NCBI RefSeq assembly: GCF_004115215.2
Contig: NC_041745.1
Location: forward strand, 44,388,377 to 44,452,376
Source of the DNA: Ornithorhynchus anatinus
Taxonomy: Eukaryota > Chordata > Mammalia > Monotremata > Ornithorhynchidae
Direction of reading: 5' to 3'
DNA length: 64,000 bases
The notes beneath the pieces were generated by a model. That model did no database searches and was not told where the DNA came from. It saw only the letters and a list, made by a program, of their open reading frames with translations. Position numbers and translations under genes: made by a program. Numbering within the stretch: position 1 is the stretch's first letter; each line of letters starts with the position of its first letter. This document shows, piece by piece, positions 17,289 through 28,700 of the stretch.

Positions 17289-17327
17289 CCGGCCGGCTGC
17301 TCGCCGGTGGCGGATTCGCTAGTCCTG

Positions 17328-17605
17328 GGGGCGGCCTAGTGGAGAGAACACGGGCCCGGGAGTCAGAAGGACCTGGGTTCTAATCCTGCAGCTGCCATCT
17401 GTCTGCTCTGCGCCCTTGGGCAAGTCTCTTAACTTCTCTGGGCCTCACTTCCCTCTTCGGCAAAAGGGAGATTTAGGCTTGGGAACCCCATGTGGGTCAC
17501 GGACCGTGTCTAACCTGCTCAGCTTGTATCGCCCCCACCCCAGTGCCCGCCACGGTGCTTAACGCATTGTAAGCGTTTAACAAGTACCATTTGAAAAAAC
17601 AAAAA
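17328..17605 (+). mobile_element. Mon-1-type SINE abutting the TCEANC2 exon 2 acceptor
   Basis: Full diverged copy from gcggcctagtggagag to taacaagtaccatttg. Its first bases touch the minus-strand acceptor of the exon that holds the TCEANC2 ATG. Confidence 0.85.
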
Positions 17606-17744
17606 GCGGAGGCATCTGAGGGGTAGGGCGGGGGGTGGGAAGGGGGCCTCACGGGTCCCGGCATCTGACCTCCTCCAGGAACGGGAATCTCCAGGTCCTT
17701 TCCCAATTGTATTCTTTGAGCACTTACTGTGTGAAAAGCATCAG

Positions 17745-18062
17745 ACCCTGTGTGGGGGCAAGGACGCCCAGCCCTGGGCATCCGACCACTAGCAGGGACA
17801 AAGAGTTCCGCCCCAGGCATACAACCACCCGCAGGGACAAAGATCCGGATCTCGGACATCCGCCCATCTGCGGGGGCAAGGACCCCCGGCCTTGGGCATC
17901 TGTCGGCTCGCTTCTGCCCCGGACATCCAACCACCAGCGGGGACAAGGGCCCGGGCTCCGGACATCCGACCACCTGTGGGGGCAAGGAGGCTGGCCCCGG
18001 GCACCTGACCCGTCGTCGTGACGACAGAGATTCCGCCCCGGGCATCTCACCACCCGCAGGGC
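17745..18062. repeat. Minisatellite, about 40-47 base unit
   Basis: Around seven copies of a unit like ccgggcatccgaccacc followed by gcagggacaaggac. Lies in the 5' intron of TCEANC2. Confidence 0.85.
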
Positions 18063-18065
18063 TAC

Positions 18066-18600
18066 TAAGCACCCTCTGTTTGGTGGACAGAGCCCGGGCT
18101 TGGGAGTCAGAGGTCGAGGGTTCTAATCCCGGCTCCGCCACTTGTCTGCCGGGTGACTTTGGGCAAGTCGCTTCACTTCTCAGGGCCTCAGTTACCTCGT
18201 CGATAAAATGGAGGCCAATGATCATAATAACGACGGCGTTGCTATCTGTTAAGCGCTTACTCTGTGCCGAGCACCGTTCTAAGCGATTGCGACTGTGAGC
18301 CCCACGTGGGACAACCTGTTGATCTTGTATTCGTTCACTCACTCATTCAATGGTATTTATTGAGCGCTTACTATGTGCAGAGCACTGTACTCAGCGCTTG
18401 GAATGTACAATTCGGCAACAGAGAGAGACCATCCCTGCCCAGTGACGGGCTCACGGTCTAATCGGGGGAGACGGCCGGCAGAGCGAAACAGAACGAAACG
18501 AAAACAGGACACCATTATCACGATACCCACCCCGGCGCTTGGAACAGTGCTCGGCACATTATAAGCGCTTAACAAACACCACCATTACTATTTTTATTTA
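18066..18600 (+). mobile_element. Mon-1 SINE with nested SINE fragment and nested L2 tail
   Basis: The outer SINE is 18066-18220, about 18290-18330 and 18523-18600. Inside are a reverse SINE piece (about 18225-18290) and a reverse L2 tail (18331-18522). Confidence 0.75.
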
Positions 18601-19190
18601 TTTTGATGCCACTGGCGCCCGTCTACTTGTTCTGGCTCAGTCTCCCTCCCTTCTAGACTGTGAGCCTGTCGTTGGGCAGGGATGGTCTCTATCCGTTGCA
18701 GAGTGAGCGCTCGCCACATAGCGCTTAACCAATACCACCGTGACTATTATTATTTATTTTGATGCTATCGATGTCTGGCTCAGTGGAAAGAGCCCGGGCT
18801 TTGGGGTCGGAGGTCATGGGTTCGAATCCCGGCCCTGCCACCTGTCAGCTGGGTGACTTTGGGCGAGTCACTTCACTTCTCGGTGCCTCGGTGACCTCCT
18901 CTGTCAAATGGGGATGAAGACCGTGAGCCCCAAGTGGGACCACCTGATTCCCCTGTGTCTCCCCCAGCGCTTAGAACAGTGCTCGGCACCTAGTGAGCGC
19001 TCAGCAAATACCAACGTTATTATAATTATTGTCTGTCTCCCCCTTCTAGACTGTGAGCCCGTCGTTGGGTAGGGATGGTCTCTCTCTGTTGCCGAAATGT
19101 CCATCCCAAGCGCTTAGGACGGTGCCCGGCACATAGTAAGCGCCCAATAAATACGACTGAATGAATGCATGCATGCATGAATGAATGACC
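18600..19190 (+). mobile_element. L2 3' region split by a young Mon-1 SINE
   Basis: L2 at 18600-18777 and 19031-19190; SINE at 18778-19030. The word gtctg is present at 18773-18777 and 19031-19035 as a target duplication. Confidence 0.9.
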
Positions 19191-19266
19191 ATCGACGAGG
19201 ACCCGGGTCCCGGGCCGCTGACGGCCGGTGAGGCCGGACCTTTCGGGCACTCACTCGCTCACTTAC

Positions 19267-19764
19267 TCCGTCGGTGCCGGTGGTCGCCGGCCGGTCCTTA
19301 GACGGAGTGGCCGCGGGGCGGGCGGGCGGGCGGGCAGCCCGGAAGCCCTCAGAACTACATCCCCCACAAGGCAAAGCGCTCCCCCGGCGGCCCGATTGGC
19401 CAGACCACATCTCGCGATGAGTGGGTCCCCCCCTTCGGCATCCCGGAAGCCCCCAGAACTACAACCCCCAGAAGGCAAAGCGCGCCCCGGCGGCGGCCTT
19501 TTGGTCAGACCACATCTCGCGATGAGTGGGTTCCCCCCCCTTTCTCCCCTTCGGCGCCCCGGGGGCGCCAGAACTACAACCCCCAGAGGGCAAAGCGCGC
19601 CTTCGGCGGCGGCCCATTGACCAGCCAGCAGGTGGCGCTGCCCCCTGGCGGCGGCCGGAAGCGAGGCGGGAGGCGGAGAAGGAGGAGAAGGAGGAGGCGC
19701 GGGGGCGGGGGGGGCGCTTCGCCGCCGCCGCCAGTAAACAGCGGTTCGGGCCGAGGCCTGCAAG
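19267..19764. promoter_or_regulatory. Bidirectional CpG-rich promoter of TCEANC2 and TMEM59
   Basis: On the minus side a strong donor gtaagt (19261-19266) marks the end of a likely TCEANC2 5' untranslated exon. On the plus side the TMEM59 ATG is at 19765. The stretch is CpG-rich and lacks a TATA box. It contains a three-copy tandem repeat: copies at about 19338-19440, 19441-19556 and 19557-19625. Each copy has an ACTACA(A/T)CCCCCAG-type ZNF143 motif (19354, 19458, 19573). Copies one and two also have TCTCGCGA (19410-19417, 19515-19522), and copy one has an inverted CCAAT box (gattgg). The start sites themselves cannot be read. Confidence 0.8.
19625..19651. promoter_or_regulatory. Two overlapping CTCF-like motifs in opposite orientation
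   Basis: Plus strand CCAGCAGGTGGCGCT (19625-19639) fits the core CCASYAGRKGGCR. The minus strand of 19638-19651 reads CCGCCAGGGGGCAG, which fits with one mismatch. Both lie between the triplicated promoter repeat and the TMEM59 start codon. Confidence 0.5.
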
Positions 19765-22700
19765 ATGTCGGGGCCCGGGGCGCGGCTGGCCTTGCTGCTG
19801 GCCGTCGTGGCGGGAGGGTCTGCCGCCGCCGCCGCCGCCGCCGCCTTCGGCTCGCTCCTGGGCGACACGGCGTCGTGTCATCGGGGCTGCCAGCTCACCT
19901 ACCCGCTGCACACCTACCCCAAGGTAGGGCCCCCCTCCAGCGCCCGCCCCCCGCCCCCCGCCCCTCCGGCAAGAGGGACCAACCGCCGCCGACACCCCGA
20001 CATCTGCTCGGCCCGGCCTCTGCGGGGGGGCGGGGAGCGCCAAACCACCTACGATAGCGTTATTATCATTGTTAGACGAAACGAGATCGAATTACAGTGG
20101 CTTATTATAATAAAGAATGCCGGTATTTGTTAAGCACGTACTACTGTGCGCCGAGGAGATGGAAGGTCATCGGATGGTCCCCTTTGGGGCGCGCGGTCTT
20201 CATCCCCGTTTTCCGCCTGATAATGGTTTTTGTTCCTTTGTGAGCCGCACGGGAGACGACCTGATTGATGACCCTGTGTCCATCCCAGCGCTTCGAACAG
20301 TGCTCTGCACACAGTAAGCGCTTAACAAATACCGACATTATTGTTATTAAGCGCTTACTATGGGCAAAGCACTGTTCTGAGCGCTGGGGGAGGTACGAGG
20401 TGATGAGGTGGTCCCCCCGTGGGGCTCCCGGTCTTCATCCCCATTTGACAGAGGAGGGGACTGAGGCCCAGGGAAGGGAAGCGACTTGGCCGAAGTCACC
20501 CGGCTGGCGAGGGGCGGAGGCGGGATTAGAACCCACCACCTCTGACTGCCCAGCCCGGGCCCTTGCCACTGAGCCGCGCTGCTTCTCGAGCCTTGCTGGG
20601 GGGGGGGTGCAAACAAGATGGTAATAATAATAACGCTGCTATTTATTGAGCACTTACTGTGTGCCGAGCCCCTTTCTAAGCGCTGGGTAGATACAAGGTC
20701 ATCAGGCGGTCCCACTTGGGGCGCGCAGTCTTCACCCCCGTTTTCCAGATGAGGGAACTGAGGACCAGAGAAGAATAATCATAATGTTGGTATTTGTTAG
20801 GCGCCCACTATGTGCCGAGGACTGTTCTGAGCGCTGGGGGAGATACGAGGTGATGAGGTGGGCCCCCGTGGGGCTCCCGGTCTTCATCCCCATTTGACAG
20901 AGGAGGTCACCGAGGCCCAGAGAAGTGAAGCGACTTGGCCGAAGTCACCCGGCTGGCGGGGGGCGGAGCCGGGACTAGAACCCACCACCTCTGACTCCCT
21001 AGCCCGGGCTCTTGCCGCCGAGCCACACTGCTTCTCAAATGATGGCATTCAAGCGCTTGCCGTGTGCCAAGCCCTGTTCTAAGCCCTGGGGTAGATACGA
21101 GGTCATCGGCTTGCCCCATGCGGGGCTCGCGGTCTTCATCCCCATTTTACAGATAAGGTCACTGAGGCCCAGAGAAGCTAAGTGACTGGCCCAAAGTCAC
21201 CCAGCTGATAAGTGGCAGAGCTGGAATTGGAACCCGTGACCTCGGACGGCCGAGCCCGGGCTCCTTCCCCTGAGCCACGCTGCTTCTGGTAATGGGGAGG
21301 GAGCCGGTCCCTGTCGCACCCGGGGCTCGCAGGCTCCATCTCCCCTTTTGCAGATGGGGCGACTGAGGCCCAGAGAAGTGAAATGACTTGCCCCGGGTCA
21401 CACGGCAGACGAGTGAAGCGGAGAGGAAGCAGCCCGGCGTCGTGGCTAGAGGCCGGACCTGGGAGGCAGAAGGTCATGGGTTCTCGTCCCGCCTCCGCCG
21501 CTTGTCTGCTGTGTGACTTTGGGCGAGTCACTTCGCTTCTCTGGGCCTCGGTGACCTCCTCTGTCAAATGGGGATGAAGACCGTGAGCCCCCCCCCCCCC
21601 CCCGGGGCGACCTGATCACCTCGTATCTATCTCGGCGCTTGACATATAGTCGGCGCTCAACAAATACTAACGTTCTTATTAGAGAAGCAGCGTGGCTCAG
21701 TGGAAAGAGCCCGGGTTTAGGAGTCAGAGGTCGTGGGTTCTAATCCCGGCTCCGCCACGTATCAGCTTTGTGACCTTGGGCAGGTCACTTCTCGGTGCCT
21801 CAGTGACCTTATCTGGAAAATGAAGACTGTGAGCCCCACAGGGGACAACCCGATGACCCTGTATCTCCCCCAGCGCTTAGAACAGTGCTCTGCACATAGT
21901 AAGCGCTTAACACATCCCAACACTATTCTGATTCTTATCACTGAGTGGCGTAGCCCGGATTAGAACCCACGACCTCTGACGGCCGGGCTCTTGCCACTAG
22001 GCCACGCTGCTGACCGTTATTGATCACCTCTTTTCCCCGGTCAGTTCCCGGCTCCTCCCCCGCCCCCAGCCCCTTCTACGGCCCCGCCTGCCCCCTCGGC
22101 TCCTCTCCCTCCAGTCTGAGAATAATAGTAATTCGTGCTTGCTATGTGCCAAGCGCTGTTCCGAGCGCTGGGGTAGATAGAAGTAATGAGGTTGGACCCA
22201 ATCCCTGTCTTTCATGGGGCTCGCGGTCGTCATCCAGTGCTTAGTAAAGTGCCTGGCACACGGTAAGTGCTAATAAATACCGCTAGTATTATTATTATTG
22301 TTATTATTAATAATAATAATAATCCCCCTTTTACAGATGAGGTAACGGAGGCCCAGAGAAATGAACTGACTCGCCCAAGGTCACACAGCAGACACGTGGC
22401 AGAGCTGGGATTAGAACCCACATCCCCTGACACCCAAGCCCGGGCTCTTGCCACTAGGCCATGGTGCATACAGCCTACTCTTTGTACCTCCACCTTGTCT
22501 ATCTCTTTTTGTTAGTAATGTTGGTATTTGTTAAGTGCTTACTATGGGCAGAGCACTGTTCTAAGCACTGGGGTAGATACAAGGTCATCAGGTCGTCCCA
22601 CGTGAGGCTCACAGTTAATCCCCATTTTACAGATGAGGGAACTGAGGCACAGAGAAGTGAAGTGACTCGCCCACGGTCACACGGCTGACAAGTGGCAGAG

Positions 22701-25700
22701 CCGGGAGTCGAACCCATGACCTCTGACTCCGAAGCCCGGGCTCTTTTCCACTGAGCCACGCTGCTTCCCAACGCTGAGCAACTGAGCAACGCTGCTTTGT
22801 TGTTGCTGTTGGTATTTGTTAAGCGCTCACTATGCGCAGAGCACTGTTCTAAGCGCTGGGGGAGATACAGGGGAATTAGGTTGTTCCACGTGAGCCTCCC
22901 AGTTAATCTGCATTTTCCAGATGAGGTCACTGAGGCACAGAGTATCAATCAGTCAGTAGTATTTATTGAGCGCTTACTTTGTGCAGAGCACTGTACTAAG
23001 CGCTTGGAATGTACAATTGGGCAACAGATAGAGACCATCCCTGCCCACCGACGGGCTCACGGCCTGATCGGGGGAGACGGACGGACAGAAGCAAGACAGC
23101 TTAATCACGATAAATAGAATCGAGGGGACGCCCACCAGAGAAGTGAAGTGACTCGCCCACAGTCACACAGCTGCCGAGTGGCAGAGCCGGGAATTCGGAC
23201 CCACGACCTCTGACTCCCACGCCCGGGCTTGAGCCACGCTGCTCCTCCAACTTCTCCTCTATCTCTTCTTCGACTCCTCGCCCACATCCTGCCTCCCTCC
23301 CCCCATAATATCCGACAGGCCGTCGCTCTCTTCGCCTTCCAAACCTTCTTTTTTGGAAAAAACCGATCCCGTCTCCCCCAGGAAGCCTTCCTCGACTACC
23401 CCCTCACTTCCCCGACCTGTTCTCCTACTGGCACTTGAGCAGTTCTGTGCCGGGCTTCCTGCCCCTCCCCTTTGTGTACATGTTCCTTATACCGTCTCTG
23501 TTCCTTCCCTCTTCCTCTTATTGATTTCAGTGACTCAGTGTTTCATTGAGCCTGTTGCTCCTTCAGGGCAGGGCTGGTGTTGACGAACCCTTCTGTCCTC
23601 TCCCAAGGGCCCAGTACAGCATTTTGCACACAAGTACCGACAGTGTTGGCATCTGTTAAGCGCTCACTGTGTGCCGAGCACCGTTCTGAGCGCCGGGGGG
23701 AGATACGGGGTCATCGGGTTGTCCCACGTGAGGCTCACAATCTAAATCCCCATTTGACGGATGAGGTGACTGAGGCACAGAGAGGTTAAGGGACTGGCCC
23801 ACGGTCACCCGGCTGACGAGTGGCAGAGCCGGGGTAGGCCGGAAGCCCCTCGAGGGCAGGAATTGCTCCCGCTGACTGTCTTCTCCCCGAGCACTCAGTA
23901 CAGCCCTCTGCACACAGTAGACCGGGAGCTCTCGGCGGGCAGGGGTCGTGCCTGCCGGCTCAGTTTCTCCCATTCCTTCGTCTGTAGGATGGGGATAAGG
24001 TGAGCCCGTCATTGGGCAGGGATGGTCTCTATCTGTTGCCGAATGGTCCGTTCCAAGCGCTTAGTCCAGTGCTCCGCACATATAAGCGCTCAATAAGTGC
24101 TATCGAATGAGTGAATGAGGTGCCTGTGAAGCAGTGTGGCCTAGTGGAAAGAGCTCGCGACTGGGAGTCAGAGTATCTGGGTCAAGTCCCGCCTCCGCCA
24201 CTTGCCTTCTGTGCGTGTCCTGGGGCAAGTCGCTTCACTTCTCTTCAGAGGAGCAGCGCGGCTCAGTGGAAAGAGCCCGGGCTTTGGAGTCAGAGGTCAA
24301 GGGTTCGAATCCCCGCTCTACCACTTGGCAGCTGTGTGACTGTGGGCAAGTCACTTGGCTTCTCTGGGCCTCAGTTCCCTCATCTGTAAAATGGGGAAGA
24401 AGACTGTGAGCCTCACGTGGGACAACCTAATTCCCCTGTATCTCCCCCAGCGCTTAGAATGGTGCTCGGCACATAGTGAGCGCTTAACAAATACCAACAT
24501 TATTATTATTATTACTTCTCTGTGCCTCGGTTTCCTCATCTGTAAAATGGGGACTCAATGCCCGTTCTCCCTCTACTTAGAATGGGAGCCCCTGGTGGGA
24601 CCTGCTAATCTTGTATCTACCCTAGCCCCTGGAACAGTGCTAGGTGCAGAGTAAGTGTTTAACACATACCGTCGTTGTTATTTTTATTATTATTACCTCT
24701 TCTTTTTTCTCTGTGGACCTTGACCCCCTAGATCTATCCCGGCCCTGAGCACTGCGTTTAGCACCCACTAAGCGCTCACTAGATTCCTTCATTATGATGA
24801 CTAGTTCTCCCGCACTCGATCGGGCCGGGGCACTGCTCAGTGGGCGGAGTAACGCTGGAGACGCTTACCCCTCCTTGATGGTGGTGGCATGTGTTAAGTG
24901 CTTACCGTGTGCCAAGCACTGTACTGAGCGCTTGGGGAGATACAAGATAGGCTGCGAGGCCCGTGTTGGGCAGGGACCGTGTGCAACCACCAAGTACCAC
25001 TTCGGGGAAGCAGCGTGGCTCAGTGGAAAGAGCCCGGGCCTCGGAGTCAGAGGTCACGGGTTCCACTCCCGGCTCTGCCACTTGTCAGCTGGGTGACTGT
25101 GGGCGAGTCACTTCGCCGCTCTGTGCCTCAGTTATCTCATCTGTAAAGTGGGGATTAACCAGGAGCCTCATGTGGGACAACCCGATGACCCTGTATCTCC
25201 CCCAGCGCTTAGAACAGTGCTCCCCACATAGTAAGCGCTTAACAAATACCAACATTATTATTATTATTAAGTAAGAGGGAGAACAGATGAGGAAGGTCAA
25301 ACAGCAGGCAAGTGGCAGAGCTGGGATTAGAACCCAGGTCCTCCCATCTCCCAGGCCCGGGCCGGTTCCGTTAAGCCGCGCTGCTTCTCGTGCCCACGGC
25401 CACGGAAGGCTCGGGCCGGGCATCTGTGCCGCCCTTCGAACGGGGCTCAGCCATCTGCCCAGAGAAGCAGCGTGGCTCATTGGAAAGAGCCCGGGCTTGG
25501 GAGTCAGAGGTCATGGGTTCGAATCCTGGCCCTGCCACTTGTCAGCTATGTGACTGTGGGCAAGGCACTTCACTGGGCCTCAGTGACCTCATCTGTAACA
25601 TGGGGATGGAGACTGTGAGCCTCACGAGGGACAACTTGATTACCCTGTATCTACCCCGGCGCTGAGAACAGTCCTCTGCACATAGGAAGCGCTTAACAAA

Positions 25701-28700
25701 TACCAGCGTTATTATTATTATTATCTGCGCTGACCGGGCCTCTTGGTCTCCCCGAGGGGGACACCGACCCCTCTGCCGTCTCCCTCCTTGGTCCGGCCAG
25801 CAGCTTTTCCTCGAAGGGGCAGTGGGAAGGTTGAATTCCGTCCTTTCCTGACCAGTTTTCCCGTGTGCCCACCGTAGGCTAGGATAGTGCCAGCAGGAAC
25901 TGGGGTCGGGCAGAGGCGGGGACCGTGTGGGGAAATGGGAATGGTGAGGGGGCAGGGGTTAGGGGAGGTGAAGGTGGGGCTCGGAGGAACAGGGAGACCA
26001 GAGAGCCGCCCTACGCGGTCTCTTCAGCCATGACCAGAAGCTGCGGTGTGGTGGGAGGTGGGGCCGGGAGTCCGGCGGGAGGAGAGGGCCGACCCCGGCC
26101 GAGGGGGGGTCTGACCGACTCGGTCCTCCCCCGACCCCGGGCGGCCCCAGGGCGCGGGAGAGAGCGTCCACCTGAGCAGACCTCCCTCCGCCTCCGCCGT
26201 CAGGAGGAGGAGCTGTTTGCGTGTCAGAGGGGCTGCCGCCTCTTCTCCATCTGCCAGTTTGTGGATGACGGAAGCGACTTGAATCGGACCAAACGGGAGT
26301 GTGAATCCGGTAAGGAGGCCGGTCTGGGGCCTGGGGGCCGGACCCCGGAGCCACCTGGCTGCCGGCCCGCCGCCGGCACACGGTCTCGGGGGGGCCCCCG
26401 CGGCTGCCCTCCAGACCTCTCCTGTCTCCGGGACTCGGTCTGCGGGCCGGGGGGATGCCGGTCGGCCTCCGGGCCCCTTCCCGCGACACCCCTCCCGCTC
26501 CCAGCTTCTGCTCCACCAAAATGGAATCTCCCCAGTAATCCGAGGAAACGAGACGCCTTGGGCCGAGCTCCCGGTCAGCGCCTCGACAAGGGAAGGTTGC
26601 CCTTCGAGGGGCGGGGGGCGCTGGGCTCGGGGGCGGGGCACGGCCCTTCGCCCGGCGAGGCCTTGAGCCCGCTGGGCCGTAACAGGGTTGCCCCAGCGCG
26701 GCCTCTGCTGGGGTGGTGGGTCCGGGGGGGCCCCCGCCGTCGCCAGAGGTGACCGGCCGGCCAGAGGGCCAGCGGGCGGTCCGGGCCGGGAAGGGAGACC
26801 CCCGGGGCCACAGGGCGGAGGGGACGCTGACGGGCGAGGTCCTCCTTACAGCGTGCGCCGAAGCCTACCCCCCGGCCGACGAGCAGTTCGCCTGCCACCT
26901 CGGCTGCCAGAACCAGCTGCCCTCCGCCGAGCTGAGGAAAGAGCAAGTGAGGCCCCGGGGCGAGGCCGGGGCCGGACCGGGAGCACCGGCTCGGGCGCGG
27001 CGGCGGGGAATCGGGGGCGAGAGCCCCGGGGGAGCGGGGAAGGCAACGCGGGGGCCGGAAGCCCTTGGGCAAGCTGCGCGCGGGCCGGGCCACCGATGCC
27101 CTGTCCCCTCCCCTTTGGTCCTCCAGCTGATGTCCCTGACGCCCAGGATGCACCTCCTCTTCCCTCTGACGCTGGTCAGATCCTTCTGGAGCGACGTCAT
27201 GGACTCGGCCCAGAGTCTCATCTCCTCTTCCTGGACGTTCTACCTTCAAGCAGACGACGGCAAGATCGTCATCTTCCAGGTGACCCCCCGAGGCCCCCAA
27301 CCCGGCCCCCCCGGACAAGCCGAGGCCGTTCCTTTCTTTCTGCCGCCTCCCACCTTGCAGGCGAAATCGTCCCCTCCTTGGCCGCCCTAGAGCTTCACCC
27401 GGGAGGCCAAGGGTGGCCTCAGCCTTCCCCTCCATCACCCCCCGTGGCGTGACTGGGACCCGGCCCCCACTCTGCCCCCGGCCGGGGTGGCCGGGACCCC
27501 CGGGCATCAGCGGTGGTCACGGGGCCGCAGAGAGGCTCTCGGAAAGGCGGGCGTTTGCCTCGTCCCAGGGAGGCAGCCAGTCGACGGGCGGCTCCCCTGC
27601 CGGCCCTTTGGCGTGTGGAAAGAAGGGACGTCGGGGCCTGGGGCTCCTGCCCCGCCGGCCGCCTCTGGCCGCCCCCTCCGAAGGGGAGGGTCACCGGGAC
27701 CCCACGCCGGCCGCCTTGGTCCCTGGTACCGGGGTGAATCCATTTTTCTAACAGTCAGCCGGTCCTATTTACTGAGAGCTTACTCTGTGCAGAGCGCGGT
27801 ACTAAGTAAGTGCTGAGGAGAGTACAGTATAACAGACACTTCCCTTGGCCACAGTTAGCTTACGATCTAGAGAGGGAGACAGACATTAACAGAAATAAAG
27901 CAATAACGGATAGGCGCGTAAATGCCCTGGGGCCGGGAGTGGGGACGAATACGGGGAGCGAGACAGCGTGAAAAGGAGGGAGAAGAGGAAAGGGGGGCTT
28001 AGTCAGGGAAGGCCTCTTGGAGGACGTGTACCTCCGGTAAGGCTTCCAACAGGGGGAGAGCAGTCGTCCGTCGGATACGAAGAGGGAGGGCGTTCCAGGC
28101 CAGAAGCGGGACGGGGGCGAGAGGTCGGGGTGAGGTAGATGAGATCGAGGTGCGGTAAGTGGGTCGGCACGAGTAGGAGAGTAGCGAGGTGAGGTACTGC
28201 TGAGCGTTTTTGTAGAAAAATGACCCAAGGAGCAGAGGTTGGTCTGGACTAGAACGGGGAGAGACAGGAGGCTGGGAGGTCAGCGAGGTGGCCGACACAG
28301 AAATGGAGGTGCGCTAGGATGAGTGCTCGGCTTATCGTGGTGGCAGTTGGTGTGGAGAGGATAGGGTGGATTTTGGTGACGGTTGAACCGACAGGATTTA
28401 GTGATGGAATGGTAGCGGGAGATGAGACGGTGAGGGAACCGGTGGGGTCAAGGGAGGGTTTTTTGGGATAGGGGAGACTCGGATGTGTTTGAAAGCAGTG
28501 GGCAAGGAGCCATCGGAGAGTGAACGGTCGAAGGGGGCAGTTCGGGGGGGCAAGTGATTCGACAGATTGAGAAGGGACGGGGGTCGGGTGTGCGGACGGA
28601 GGGGGTGGACTTTGAGAGAAGCGGCGTGGCCTACTGGATAAAGCACGGATCTGAGAGTCACGAGGACCTGGGTTCCAATCCTGGTTCTGCCACTTGCCTG

